From contig NC_064214.1 of assembly GCF_023101765.2 (NCBI RefSeq), positions 9,554,001 to 9,618,000 on the forward strand: a stretch of DNA of 64,000 bases. The letters are read 5' to 3'. Positions within the stretch are counted from its first letter, which is position 1, and each line of letters begins with the position of its first letter. The notes beneath the pieces are model-generated. The model was not told the origin of the DNA. It made no database searches and saw only the letters and a list, made by a program, of their open reading frames with translations. Position numbers and translations under genes: made by a program. Positions 46,626-55,840 of this stretch are shown one piece after another. The DNA comes from Spodoptera frugiperda (Eukaryota; Arthropoda; Insecta; Lepidoptera; Noctuidae).

Positions 46626-47361
46626 AACGAGGTATTAATCCCAGCCGGGTTTTTAGGAAGGGTGACGTCAGCACCGCTGACGTCACCATCCGTATTATTT
46701 GCACTCATGATGTCTCAGATAAACGAAACACAATTTAGAAATATAAAACAGCTTTATTTTTATAACTTCTTTATCATTACAGTTTTGGTATACCTATAAA
46801 AGTAAATACACTTTTCCACTCAATCAATAATCACAATAATCAATAAACACAATAATAATTATCAACAGCAATAACAATTATAAGTATCAAAGCACTCACC
46901 AAACGACCGTTCGGTCCAATCGCCACGAGCAAAGTGTCTTAGTGAACTCAGTGAACGATGCAAGAAATCAACATGGCGGCTGAACGTCACGTTTAGGGAA
47001 TTTACAATAACACGTGTTTACTTTTTAATTCTAATAATTCAAATTGATCTTTCATAATTCATAAAGTAATTTTAAACGAATTGTCGAATAACTAACACAT
47101 TTTAAAACACAGTAATAACAAAACGGATATTCAAAAACCAACGATAAACAATGGCGGCTGTAACAACTACTAATATTTCAAATCCTTTTAAAATGATCGT
47201 TGCTTTTTGAACCTTTTAATTGATCAAAATATTCTTATAGAATTACCTAATTAATTATCAAGTTCATTAATAAATTTATTTATCAGAACAAAGAAATGAA
47301 ATGAATTAAAATTAATCATAAATTAGAAATAAGAATAAACTTTAAAACAAATGCGTCGACA
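46626..47361 (-). repeat. 3' LTR (left copy)
   Basis: 736 bp, same as the right LTR at constant offset 5485. It carries the polyadenylation signal at 46753-46758 (minus strand) and repeats the first 27 gag codons, which here end in flanking DNA. No clear polypurine tract is visible immediately upstream (47362 onward on the minus strand). Confidence 0.95.
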
Positions 47362-47632
47362 CGGCCATTCTGCGGGGCGGTGCGTGCTCTGCGCCTGCCT
47401 CGTTTCTGAAAGTAGAAAGTTTTTATCTTTACTAGGTATCTGGACGGCATACCTAGGGTAGGTATTGAAATATAATTTTAAATTTGCACATAGGAATGAG
47501 CTGTAATAATGATAAGCAAATATGTTCTCGTAGATCGTGTTTATAATGCTCCACGCATTTTACACGTTTCATATTTTTGTTATTTAGTAAATGCAAATGT
47601 CTCCACGCATCCTTGCATTTTTGATTGATGAT

Positions 47633-47859
47633 GTGGTCTGGGCGGTCATGTACGCCGTGGTCCACAGTACATCTTTGTCTTAGTAATGTGGTTATGGGCG
47701 GTCATGTACGCCGTGGTCCACACAGTTTATTGAGTTAAAATTTAAAAAGTATTGTGGCTGTGGTCTGGGCGGTCATGTACGCCGTGGTCCACAGAGGCTC
47801 TAAAGGAAATGGGTAGGACGATGCTGTGGTCTAGGCCTTTATTTGACCGTGGTCCACAG
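47633..47859. repeat. Four tandem copies in the element's 3' untranslated region
   Basis: Copies at about 47633-47667, 47688-47725, 47758-47794 and 47824-47859, with core GGCGGTCATGTACGCCGTGG and flanks CTGTGG...CCACAG that can pair. Copy 4 is diverged in its core. Nested GGCG...CGCC arms make each unit a small hairpin. Confidence 0.85.
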
Positions 47860-48038
47860 AGGCTCTGAAAATGACAACTTAGGTGGGAGATGGGACATGT
47901 AAGGATTAATACTGTCTTGTTATGTGAAAATTTTTAAGTTAGTTCATTATTGTTATTTTAAACTGGGTTGTTATGTCTCTGTTAATTCTCTTTGTGTTTA
48001 AGTCATAGAATAAATTATGAAATGAACTCACCGATTGT

Positions 48039-51000
48039 TTAACAATCAAACGTCATCGCAGCCTGTGACGTTGATGGCTGCGGGTCACTTGTGTTCGTCT
48101 GGGGCTGGAGGTCATCAGGGTTGTTTTGTTGGTCATCATCAGAGTGCGTCGACATGGCACCCTGATCACCAGGCTGCGGTGCCCGCCGAAGCTGGTCGTG
48201 AGCAACCTTACGAGGTCGTCCTCTTCCTGTTACTCGTTTAACGATGTATCTGTCCTTATCTTCAACCCTCACGATCTCATAAGGGTCACTGTACTTGAGG
48301 TCCAGGCATGTTTGATTACGTGGGTTATTTTTAATCAGTACGTAATCACCTTTTTGAAATGGCCTTATCTTAGCCTTATTTTGATCAAAGCGTCGTTTGT
48401 CATACTGAGCAGCAGCTTGCATTTTCTGTTGGACTTGTTGGTCGAGTATGTCAAAATCAATAGTTTCTTCATCAAGGTTTACTAGCCTCAAAAGTTGTGG
48501 GGGTACAGTATGCTGTCTTCGAGTCAGGAGAGTGAGTGGCGCCATTCCGGTTATACGATGAGGAGTGCAGTTGAATGCCAATTGCAGGGCTTCCAAAGCA
48601 GTTTGCCAGTTCTCGGTTTCATAATTTTTTACCATGGTCAACGCGTTCTTCAGTGTAGCCATGACGCGCTCAACTTGTCCATTCGCTCGGCTAGCTCCTG
48701 GCGCAATCGCGTGAATGTTGATACTAAAGTTGTCACAATAGTTTTTGAAATCTCCCAGGAATTCTCTCCCTCCATCAACTATAACTTGTACGGGTGTTCC
48801 AAATAAATGGATCATGCGTTTTAATGCAGCGAGACAACTGCTTGGACTTTTATCATTTGAATAATTAAGGAGTAAGTATTTGGTAAAGGCGTCTATGATA
48901 ACAATCACATACTCGTCCTGACCATTTTGGTTTCTAGAACCCAATTTGCCCGTAATATCCATATGGATAACTTGGAACGCCGTAGTTGGTTTTTGTATAG
49001 GATGCAGTTGAACTTGTGTAGCACCAGAAGGACCCTTTGACATTTTGCATACAATGCAATTATCCACGAACTTTCGAACGATTGAGCTCATCTTGTCGAA
49101 CCAGTAGGACTCTCGTAATTTACATAGCGTCTTCTCCCATCCCGGGTGTTGTAAAGCAGTGTGATACGAATTTATTAAGCTCCATTGAAATGACTTCGGC
49201 ACCACAATAGCTTCATAATTGCCGAATCGTGAGTCGGTAAGACGTTTCTTGAGTACGCCATCCACCAGGACATAGTTCTCTACTGGATTACCGCTGGCAA
49301 TACCATCAATAAGTAAGCGTAAGTCACTATCTCGTCTCTGCTCTACCTGAACCCATTCCGTATTTCTGGTCAAAGTATTGATTGTACTCTCCATATTTGG
49401 GTTTCTACTAAAGAAATCGGCATGCTGAAGATTCTGACCCTTACGATATTCTATTTCAAAATCATAATTTTGGAGAAACGCCCACCAGCGATGAATTCGT
49501 GGAAGTAAATCTTTCTTGAATTTGGACGCTTTAAGCGCATTGCAGTCAGTGATGACCTTAAACTTCCTCCCGTACAGGTATTGACGAAAATGTTTGATTG
49601 CTTTAACCACCGCCAAAGTTTCAAGTTCGTAGGAGTGGTATCGACTCTCTACTTCAGTGGTACGCAGGCTCATGTAGGCCACTGGATGATGTCGCCCGTT
49701 AACTATCTGCACCAACACCGCCCCGTAGCCGATGCTGCTGGCGTCGGTGTACAGTTCAATAGGAGCGTCTTCCTGGAATATCAAAAGGGTAGGCGCAGTG
49801 GACAAGTGTTGGATGACATAATTCCTAGCCTGATCATGCCTTGTATTCCATTCCCATTTTGCGTCTTTTTTAGTTAACTCGTATAGTGGTGTCATAACAC
49901 GAGAAAAGTTTGGTATAAAGCGTCTAAAATACCCCGCTAACCCGTTAAATTGCCGTACTTGTTTAACAGTTGTGGGAATGGGGGCTTTCGTTAGGGCTTG
50001 TATTTTTGTCGGGCTAGGACTAACTTGTCCGTCTGATATGATATTACCTAGGTACTCAATAGAACGCTTAAAGAAGGCCGTCTTCTCCACATTGATTGAA
50101 AACCCTGCTTCCTGAAGAGTCATGAGTATTCTCTCAATGCGTGACAAACCCTCTGAAAAGTCCTTACACTTTGTGAGTACGTCATCTACGTATACTTGAC
50201 ATATAGGATTAGGCCCGTAAAGTAGAGGCCCCAGAGCTCTATTTATACATCTTTGGTATACAGAAACAGCGTTACTTAAACCAAACGGCATGGCCAAATA
50301 CTCATAGAGGCCATCGGGCGTTACGAAGGCAGTTTTTTCAATAGAGTTTTTGGACACCGGTATTTGATGAAATCCCGCTGCCATATCAAATGTTGAGTAG
50401 TAGAAGCCCCCTGATAGTTGATCGATTTGGTCAGAAATTATTGGTAGAGGGTAATGATCCCTAAGAGTATTTTTATTCAGCTCCCGGTAGTCTACGCACA
50501 TGCGATTCTGCCCGTTCTTCTTTTTCACCAATATAATGGGACTAGAGAAAGCAGAGGTACTCTCTCTAATGATATTATGTTCTAACAACTCGGTCACGAT
50601 TTCTCTGACTTTTTCTCTTTCGACAGGACTCAATTTGTACGGCCTACGCTCTACATACCTGTTAGGATCTTTTAAACGGATTTCTAATTCACCCGTGTTA
50701 ACCCGCGTACGCGGATATCCATGAATGAACAAATGTGTATACTTGTTCAACAGTATTTTTAACTCGTTTATCTGATCTTCACTAGATAAGTCGGTAATAA
50801 GTCTATCAAATTTTTCATCATGTGAATGCATGTGATAGACCACCGGTTGGTGCAGTAATTTGGCACCCTGGGCCGTAACTAATACACTTAGGTATGTGTT
50901 CTTAATAAGGTTAGTACCGATCAACATATCAGAGCATATTTCGTAATCCGGAACCACATGAAACTGTAGTTCCACGCGTAAATTGTCTATCTGACAAATG

Positions 51001-52193
51001 GTAGTTAAACAAGTTAACGACATCAATGTAAACTGCCCAATGCCCTTCAAGTAATGGACTTGATCAACGCGTTTACCCGGAATTTTCGCAGCCACCGACT
51101 CGCGTATCAGTGAACATTCCGCTCCACTATCAAAAATAGCAGTAAATTCAAAATTTCCAATAGTGACAGGTAACCAAGTAAGATTTGGTTTGCCAACGCA
51201 ATTCACATTTGAAACCACTGAGCGTTCACGTTTAAAACACGTTTCATATGTATGCCCAGCTTTGGAGCAAAACGTACAGGTAGGTTTGACAGTGTTTTGC
51301 GTTTCACTATTTGAAACCTGACGCGGCTGTGGAGCTGTGTTTTTGTTCGCAAAACGACAATCACGTGTATCATGGTTAGTCCTCTTACAAACTTGACAAT
51401 ATAACTTTTCTGCCAAACGTGGGCGTTTGTTTAAATTCTGTGACGTCTGATTCGAATTTAAACGTTTTGTTGGACGTATTGATGAAGCTACAGAAATTAA
51501 TTCAGGTACAGATTTTGCACGCGCATTTAATAATTCAATTCGTAATCTTTCGTCACTAACGCAGCCAATAACAGCCTCTACCGCGTCATCACTAGTCAGC
51601 TTATCTTTGGTGACACGTTGCCATAATACCCAGGCCTCGGATAGAAACTGTGCAATGTTTTTGCTACTGTCGTAAACATGTTCTCGAAACCGAAATACAT
51701 CTCGCGAATACCGACTTTCAGGTTCAAATGTCGTGATCAACACATCGCGCAGCTCCTCCCAAGACCCCGTGGACACCAACCAATTGTCTACGTATAACCT
51801 CGCACGACCTTTCAATAAACTACCTACTTTCATTCGAACATCATAATCACTGAGGTTGTACGTGTCCATTGCAGTGCTAACATGCTTGCACCACTCGCGA
51901 ATTCCTATATTACTGTCCGGGTCATATGACGGTAAAAATATATCACTGATTTTCACTTTAGAATCGACCTTCGTCATACGATCCGATACGTGCTTCATCA
52001 TCTGCATCATTTGAGCAAAGAACTCGGCTGGAACCCCGCTAACAGAAGTGTTAGCTATGGGAATTGCATCAGAATGACTAGGAGAAGTGGGTGGTGATCC
52101 CACTTCTGATAACGAGGTATTAATCCCAGCCGGGTTTTTAGGAAGGGTGACGTCAGCACCGCTGACGTCACCATCCGTATTATTTGCACTCAT
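48039..52193 (-). CDS. Gag-Pol polyprotein of the LTR retrotransposon
   Basis: One 1384-codon ORF without frameshift. Residues 1-250 form the Gag capsid region. Two CCHC zinc knuckles follow: C266-C269-H274-C279 and C306-C309-H314-C319. Protease has the active-site triad DSG at 355-357. Reverse transcriptase spans about 505-690, with catalytic D603 (TFDMAAGFHQ) and YVDD at 668-671. RNase H spans about 810-930, with D817 (YTDAS), E856, D883 and a HADFFSR end. Integrase has the HHCC finger H1011, H1016, C1046, C1049 and the catalytic triad D1079, D1140 and E1175, plus a C-terminal GPY/F-like module (1270-1330, SDPYEI in place of GPYEI). All catalytic residues I looked for are present, so the enzyme set appears intact. 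The start codon lies in the 5' LTR, and codons 28-32 overlap the primer-binding site. The C-terminus is Gln/Asp/Ser-rich and probably disordered. Confidence 0.95.
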   Translation of the reverse strand: MSANNTDGDVSGADVTLPKNPAGINTSLSEVGSPPTSPSHSDAIPIANTSVSGVPAEFFAQMMQMMKHVSDRMTKVDSKVKISDIFLPSYDPDSNIGIREWCKHVSTAMDTYNLSDYDVRMKVGSLLKGRARLYVDNWLVSTGSWEELRDVLITTFEPESRYSRDVFRFREHVYDSSKNIAQFLSEAWVLWQRVTKDKLTSDDAVEAVIGCVSDERLRIELLNARAKSVPELISVASSIRPTKRLNSNQTSQNLNKRPRLAEKLYCQVCKRTNHDTRDCRFANKNTAPQPRQVSNSETQNTVKPTCTFCSKAGHTYETCFKRERSVVSNVNCVGKPNLTWLPVTIGNFEFTAIFDSGAECSLIRESVAAKIPGKRVDQVHYLKGIGQFTLMSLTCLTTICQIDNLRVELQFHVVPDYEICSDMLIGTNLIKNTYLSVLVTAQGAKLLHQPVVYHMHSHDEKFDRLITDLSSEDQINELKILLNKYTHLFIHGYPRTRVNTGELEIRLKDPNRYVERRPYKLSPVEREKVREIVTELLEHNIIRESTSAFSSPIILVKKKNGQNRMCVDYRELNKNTLRDHYPLPIISDQIDQLSGGFYYSTFDMAAGFHQIPVSKNSIEKTAFVTPDGLYEYLAMPFGLSNAVSVYQRCINRALGPLLYGPNPICQVYVDDVLTKCKDFSEGLSRIERILMTLQEAGFSINVEKTAFFKRSIEYLGNIISDGQVSPSPTKIQALTKAPIPTTVKQVRQFNGLAGYFRRFIPNFSRVMTPLYELTKKDAKWEWNTRHDQARNYVIQHLSTAPTLLIFQEDAPIELYTDASSIGYGAVLVQIVNGRHHPVAYMSLRTTEVESRYHSYELETLAVVKAIKHFRQYLYGRKFKVITDCNALKASKFKKDLLPRIHRWWAFLQNYDFEIEYRKGQNLQHADFFSRNPNMESTINTLTRNTEWVQVEQRRDSDLRLLIDGIASGNPVENYVLVDGVLKKRLTDSRFGNYEAIVVPKSFQWSLINSYHTALQHPGWEKTLCKLRESYWFDKMSSIVRKFVDNCIVCKMSKGPSGATQVQLHPIQKPTTAFQVIHMDITGKLGSRNQNGQDEYVIVIIDAFTKYLLLNYSNDKSPSSCLAALKRMIHLFGTPVQVIVDGGREFLGDFKNYCDNFSINIHAIAPGASRANGQVERVMATLKNALTMVKNYETENWQTALEALQLAFNCTPHRITGMAPLTLLTRRQHTVPPQLLRLVNLDEETIDFDILDQQVQQKMQAAAQYDKRRFDQNKAKIRPFQKGDYVLIKNNPRNQTCLDLKYSDPYEIVRVEDKDRYIVKRVTGRGRPRKVAHDQLRRAPQPGDQGAMSTHSDDDQQNNPDDLQPQTNTSDPQPSTSQAAMTFDC
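52082..52106. other. Hairpin adjoining the primer-binding site
   Basis: Nine-base perfect inverted repeat (AGAAGTGGG / CCCACTTCT) with a seven-base loop, overlapping the primer-binding site. A five-base part corresponds to the tRNA T-stem, so the palindrome may reflect extended pairing with the tRNA primer T-arm. Confidence 0.6.
52097..52109 (-). other. Primer-binding site inside gag
   Basis: One base after the LTR the element reads TCAGAAGTGGGAT. This matches, from memory, the complement of the T-arm/acceptor segment of tRNA-Leu starting about five bases inside the CCA end. It lies within the gag reading frame. Confidence 0.55.
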
Positions 52194-52846
52194 GATGTCT
52201 CAGATAAACGAAACACAATTTAGAAATATAAAACAGCTTTATTTTTATAACTTCTTTATCATTACAGTTTTGGTATACCTATAAAAGTAAATACACTTTT
52301 CCACTCAATCAATAATCACAATAATCAATAAACACAATAATAATTATCAACAGCAATAACAATTATAAGTATCAAAGCACTCACCAAACGACCGTTCGGT
52401 CCAATCGCCACGAGCAAAGTGTCTTAGTGAACTCAGTGAACGATGCAAGAAATCAACATGGCGGCTGAACGTCACGTTTAGGGAATTTACAATAACACGT
52501 GTTTACTTTTTAATTCTAATAATTCAAATTGATCTTTCATAATTCATAAAGTAATTTTAAACGAATTGTCGAATAACTAACACATTTTAAAACACAGTAA
52601 TAACAAAACGGATATTCAAAAACCAACGATAAACAATGGCGGCTGTAACAACTACTAATATTTCAAATCCTTTTAAAATGATCGTTGCTTTTTGAACCTT
52701 TTAATTGATCAAAATATTCTTATAGAATTACCTAATTAATTATCAAGTTCATTAATAAATTTATTTATCAGAACAAAGAAATGAAATGAATTAAAATTAA
52801 TCATAAATTAGAAATAAGAATAAACTTTAAAACAAATGCGTCGACA
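52111..52846 (-). repeat. 5' LTR (right copy)
   Basis: 736 bp, beginning TGTCGAC and ending CCTCGTT on the element's strand rather than the usual TG...CA. It holds a minus-strand AATAAA at 52238-52243, two GCCGCCAT motifs (YY1/Pho-like) and a palindrome with two TGACGTCA sites at 52148-52155 and 52163-52170. The gag ATG at 52193 lies inside it, so the last 83 nt are coding. Confidence 0.95.
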
Positions 52847-52851
52847 TATAT
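52847..52851. repeat. Target-site duplication TATAT (right)
   Basis: Partner of 46621-46625. Confidence 0.85.
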
Positions 52852-54672
52852 TTATTTGCGTAAAACACGGTATACAAAGTTGGTAATATAAATATAAGGT
52901 CCAGCATGTTTTGCTTAAAATTAAAGCATGCAAATTAGTAAGTGCCTAGTCAAACGCTACTAACATATTATGATACTAGCTTTTAATATATAGAAACTAA
53001 CTATGTCACGTGAAGCCCAAATATAGACCCATATACCATATAACGGAAAAGTGACGAAAAAATACATGTGTCATTGCACCGCACGTGGATTTGAAGCCAT
53101 ATTCCCGAAGGAAATATAAATACCGAATTGAAATATCGTATAATGTGTATCGGAATCTCTTCCCTTGGTGAATAACAGACGACCAAAATAACAAGAGCTC
53201 TGCACCCGTCTACGTTAAGCCGTATAAGGATTAGAATGAAATTGTGAGTGCGTGGTCGCGGCTCAGATAAGACTGGCTAAGTCGTAAACGTTCGATAGGT
53301 CGGGAGCTACTTATGACTATGAATATTTATAACGTATTAGCTGAACGTCGTTTGTGTTGCTACCGGTGAGTATTAAGGGTGGGTTGCAAAAGTAAAAAAT
53401 GTATTTTCTTTTATTCATGATATTATAAAATATCTGAGAAAATCGTGGTTTGCGGTTACGCTTTTATCTCGTTTTCTGTTTCGGGTTAAGTCAAATTATA
53501 AAATCTTCTTGCTATTTTTAACTTGATTACATTTTGTCTTGTGTAGGTGTTAATATTAATATGCTGTTTTTCATTTCATGAATACGAGACATAATATAAC
53601 AAATCTGTAATAAATAGATTGCAATAAAAAAAAAAAAAATTAAACACCTTCTTCCTCGCTTAGCTACTTTGCAGCGGCGCATCTTCATAGCACATCTTAC
53701 TCGCACAGTTATACCTACAGCTGAGTATCGGTTGGAACGGTCACATCGTTTCGCAGTTTAGCTGTTACATCTTCTAAGCATAGCTACATAGCACATCTTT
53801 AGTGGAAAAGCACCCGGAAGCTTGGTACTTGTTCGAAGAAGGAACTTAGCTATGTAATTGTAAATAGCTTGAGGTCCATCCCCAATCCCAATATGGCCTA
53901 TGGCCCAAAAGATCAACAACGCAATTCTAACTTCTCCGGTGTTGTGGGTGTCTAAAGATACTCTGATTGCTTACCATCATGTAATCTGTTCACTCTAGTC
54001 GTTTCCCTACTTCATAAAAAAAACTCCATGTTCGGTCTTTTAAAGCTTTGCTATTGGTCAATAATCCGCCGAGACTACATAAACCAACTGAATTCCTTAA
54101 GTTCTTCAGTTACTTAATATACTTACAACTTTCATCTATGATCATCGAGGCAAACGACACCTTAAATGCAAATTATAAATGTTTATATAAAGAGTTCAAT
54201 CTATATTCTAATTCGATGGCTTGCCGCTAGAGGGCAGGGTGTTCGCGATGACGGCACTTTTCAAAACTAAATTAAGCTGTTATGACGAAACAGCGGCTTA
54301 AGCTGTGCGATGTAAGATTGTATCCTGTCTTTAGCTGAGATTCTTGGAAATATACTGAAATCTTCGTTTTAATATTTTGTATACGTTATATACTTAATCA
54401 CGGTTATTTTTGCTTGAAAATGTACCCAATTTTTCTGGTTATGTCTCGGTCTAAATAGACCTTTTGCACATATATGCATTTTTATATATTTCATGACATA
54501 GCAAGTCATTCAAGACATAAATAAATCTTATTTTTTTAGCTTTTTTTAGTGTAGCTAATTACTCATTCCAGACTGTGATCTAACTTTATGTTACTTAGCC
54601 AGGACTCTTTAGAAAAGCTGAATGAAACTTGCCAGTTTCAAAGTCGAAGTAAAAAAATTAAATACATTACAC
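52852..54672. other. No gene seen
   Basis: AT-rich flank of the LTR element, A run at about 53624. Short ORFs at 53001-53194 and 54048 look random. Confidence 0.45.
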
Positions 54673-54677
54673 CAGAG

Positions 54678-55746
54678 CACAGTGTTTTAGAAACCCTTGG
54701 GGATGGACATTTTTAGCTAATAGCGGATATCGATGTAGTTAGTCCTAATAACACAAATTGCAAAAGAAACCCCATGTCAATTATTTTTAGTTTTCGAGAA
54801 AAAAAATACTAAAGTTGCTAATTCGGAGTGTGGTTAAAATAGGATTTTTTAAAATTTTTCTTTTATCTTTAAAATAAAGAGCAAAATTTGATATCCGGAT
54901 TTCATCACATATATTTATGTGTTATTCAAGCTTTACAACACGAATGAATTGTAACTAGGTACAAAGATATTTGCAAAACATCCAATTTTAGTTTCTATTT
55001 TTTATTTTTTTATTGATATTTTCTTATTTAATCTACCATATAGATATGTTTAATATATACATGTTTTAATGTGTATTTCTTTCAATTACGTAGGTCCTAG
55101 TAATAGTCACCACACGATTTTTAATTGCAAACTATCATGACATGACTTTTGCTATATGGTAGATTAACTAAGAATTTATTTTAAGCATCATCTTCTAAAA
55201 TGTCGACTTCTCTAGATAAAATTATTGTATCATTTAAAAGCAAAGTGCTGATTGTTGACTTTGCTATTTGTAATAATAAAGGTGCTTAGATTTTTTTCAA
55301 TTGTACATAATTTTGTAATACCACGGATTATGTGGCTGATTTAATTTAAGTACATAGTACAAAAGGCTAACTTTCATTTACCATGAAGATTTCGTGCGGA
55401 AACTATGTCAATAAAAAAATAAAAAATAGAAACTAAAATTGGATTTTTTGCAAATATCTTTGTACCTAGATACAATTCATTCGTGTTGTAAAGCTTAAAT
55501 AACACATAAATATATGTGATAAAATCCGGATATCAAGTTTTGCTTTTTATTTTAAAGATAAAAGAAAAATTTTAAAAAATCCTATTTAAACCACACTCCG
55601 AATTAGCAACTTTAGTATTTTTTTTCTCGAAAACTAAAAATAATTGACATGGGGTTTCTTTTGCAATTTGTGTTATTAGGACTAACTACATCGATATCCG
55701 CTATTAGCTAAAAATGTCCTCCCCCAAGGGTTTCTAAAACACTGTG
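54678..55746. mobile_element. Foldback element with CACAGTG ends and 5-bp TSD (Transib/RAG-like)
   Basis: 1069 bp with two inverted arms of about 339 bp each (54678-55016 and 55408-55746), near-identical, around a 390-bp spacer. Termini are CACAGTGTTTTAGAAACCC in inverted orientation. CAGAG directly precedes the left end (54673-54677) and directly follows the right end (55747-55751). A 5-bp duplication plus a CAC(A/T)(A/G)TG-type heptamer is the signature of Transib and RAG-like transposases; hAT (8 bp), Harbinger (TWA) and mariner (TA) do not fit. The spacer has no transposase ORF, so it is non-autonomous. A smaller inverted pair (AATCTACCATATAG at 55029 and its complement at about 55153) lies inside the spacer. 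Confidence 0.8.
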
Positions 55747-55752
55747 CAGAGG

Positions 55753-55840
55753 GCTTAGTACGAGTTGGTTTTACGTTTAACGTGGGTGCATTCGGCGTTG
55801 TGATTGGCCAGCTCGAATGAACCAACCAATCAGAAACGAA
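55753..55840 (+). repeat. Partial copy of the GCGCTCTGATTGG MITE family
   Basis: CTTAGTACGAGTTGGTTTTA through GTTGTGATTGGCCAGCTCG; starts just after the target duplication of the CACAGTG foldback. Confidence 0.55.

Larger units (their letters stand above)
46626..52846 (-). mobile_element. Complete Ty3/gypsy LTR retrotransposon (Mdg3/micropia-like)
   Basis: A 6221-bp element on the minus strand: 5' LTR 52111-52846, Gag-Pol ORF 52193-48039, a 0.68-kb 3' untranslated region with tandem repeats, and 3' LTR 46626-47361. It is flanked by the direct repeat TATAT (46621-46625 and 52847-52851). The order protease, reverse transcriptase, RNase H, integrase defines Ty3/gypsy; there is no envelope ORF. 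A single fused Gag-Pol and a primer-binding site resembling the complement of tRNA-Leu shifted inward from the CCA end are, from memory, features of the Mdg3/micropia/blastopia lineage, so that placement is an inference. Both LTRs are 736 bp and I saw no difference between them, so the insertion is recent and the copy may be active. Confidence 0.95.

Noticed and set aside
46614..46799. 61-aa plus-strand ORF repeated at 52087
   Set aside because: Antisense of the gag start in the two LTRs.
48126..50724. Plus-strand ORFs of 74-119 aa
   Set aside because: Antisense shadows of the Gag-Pol ORF.
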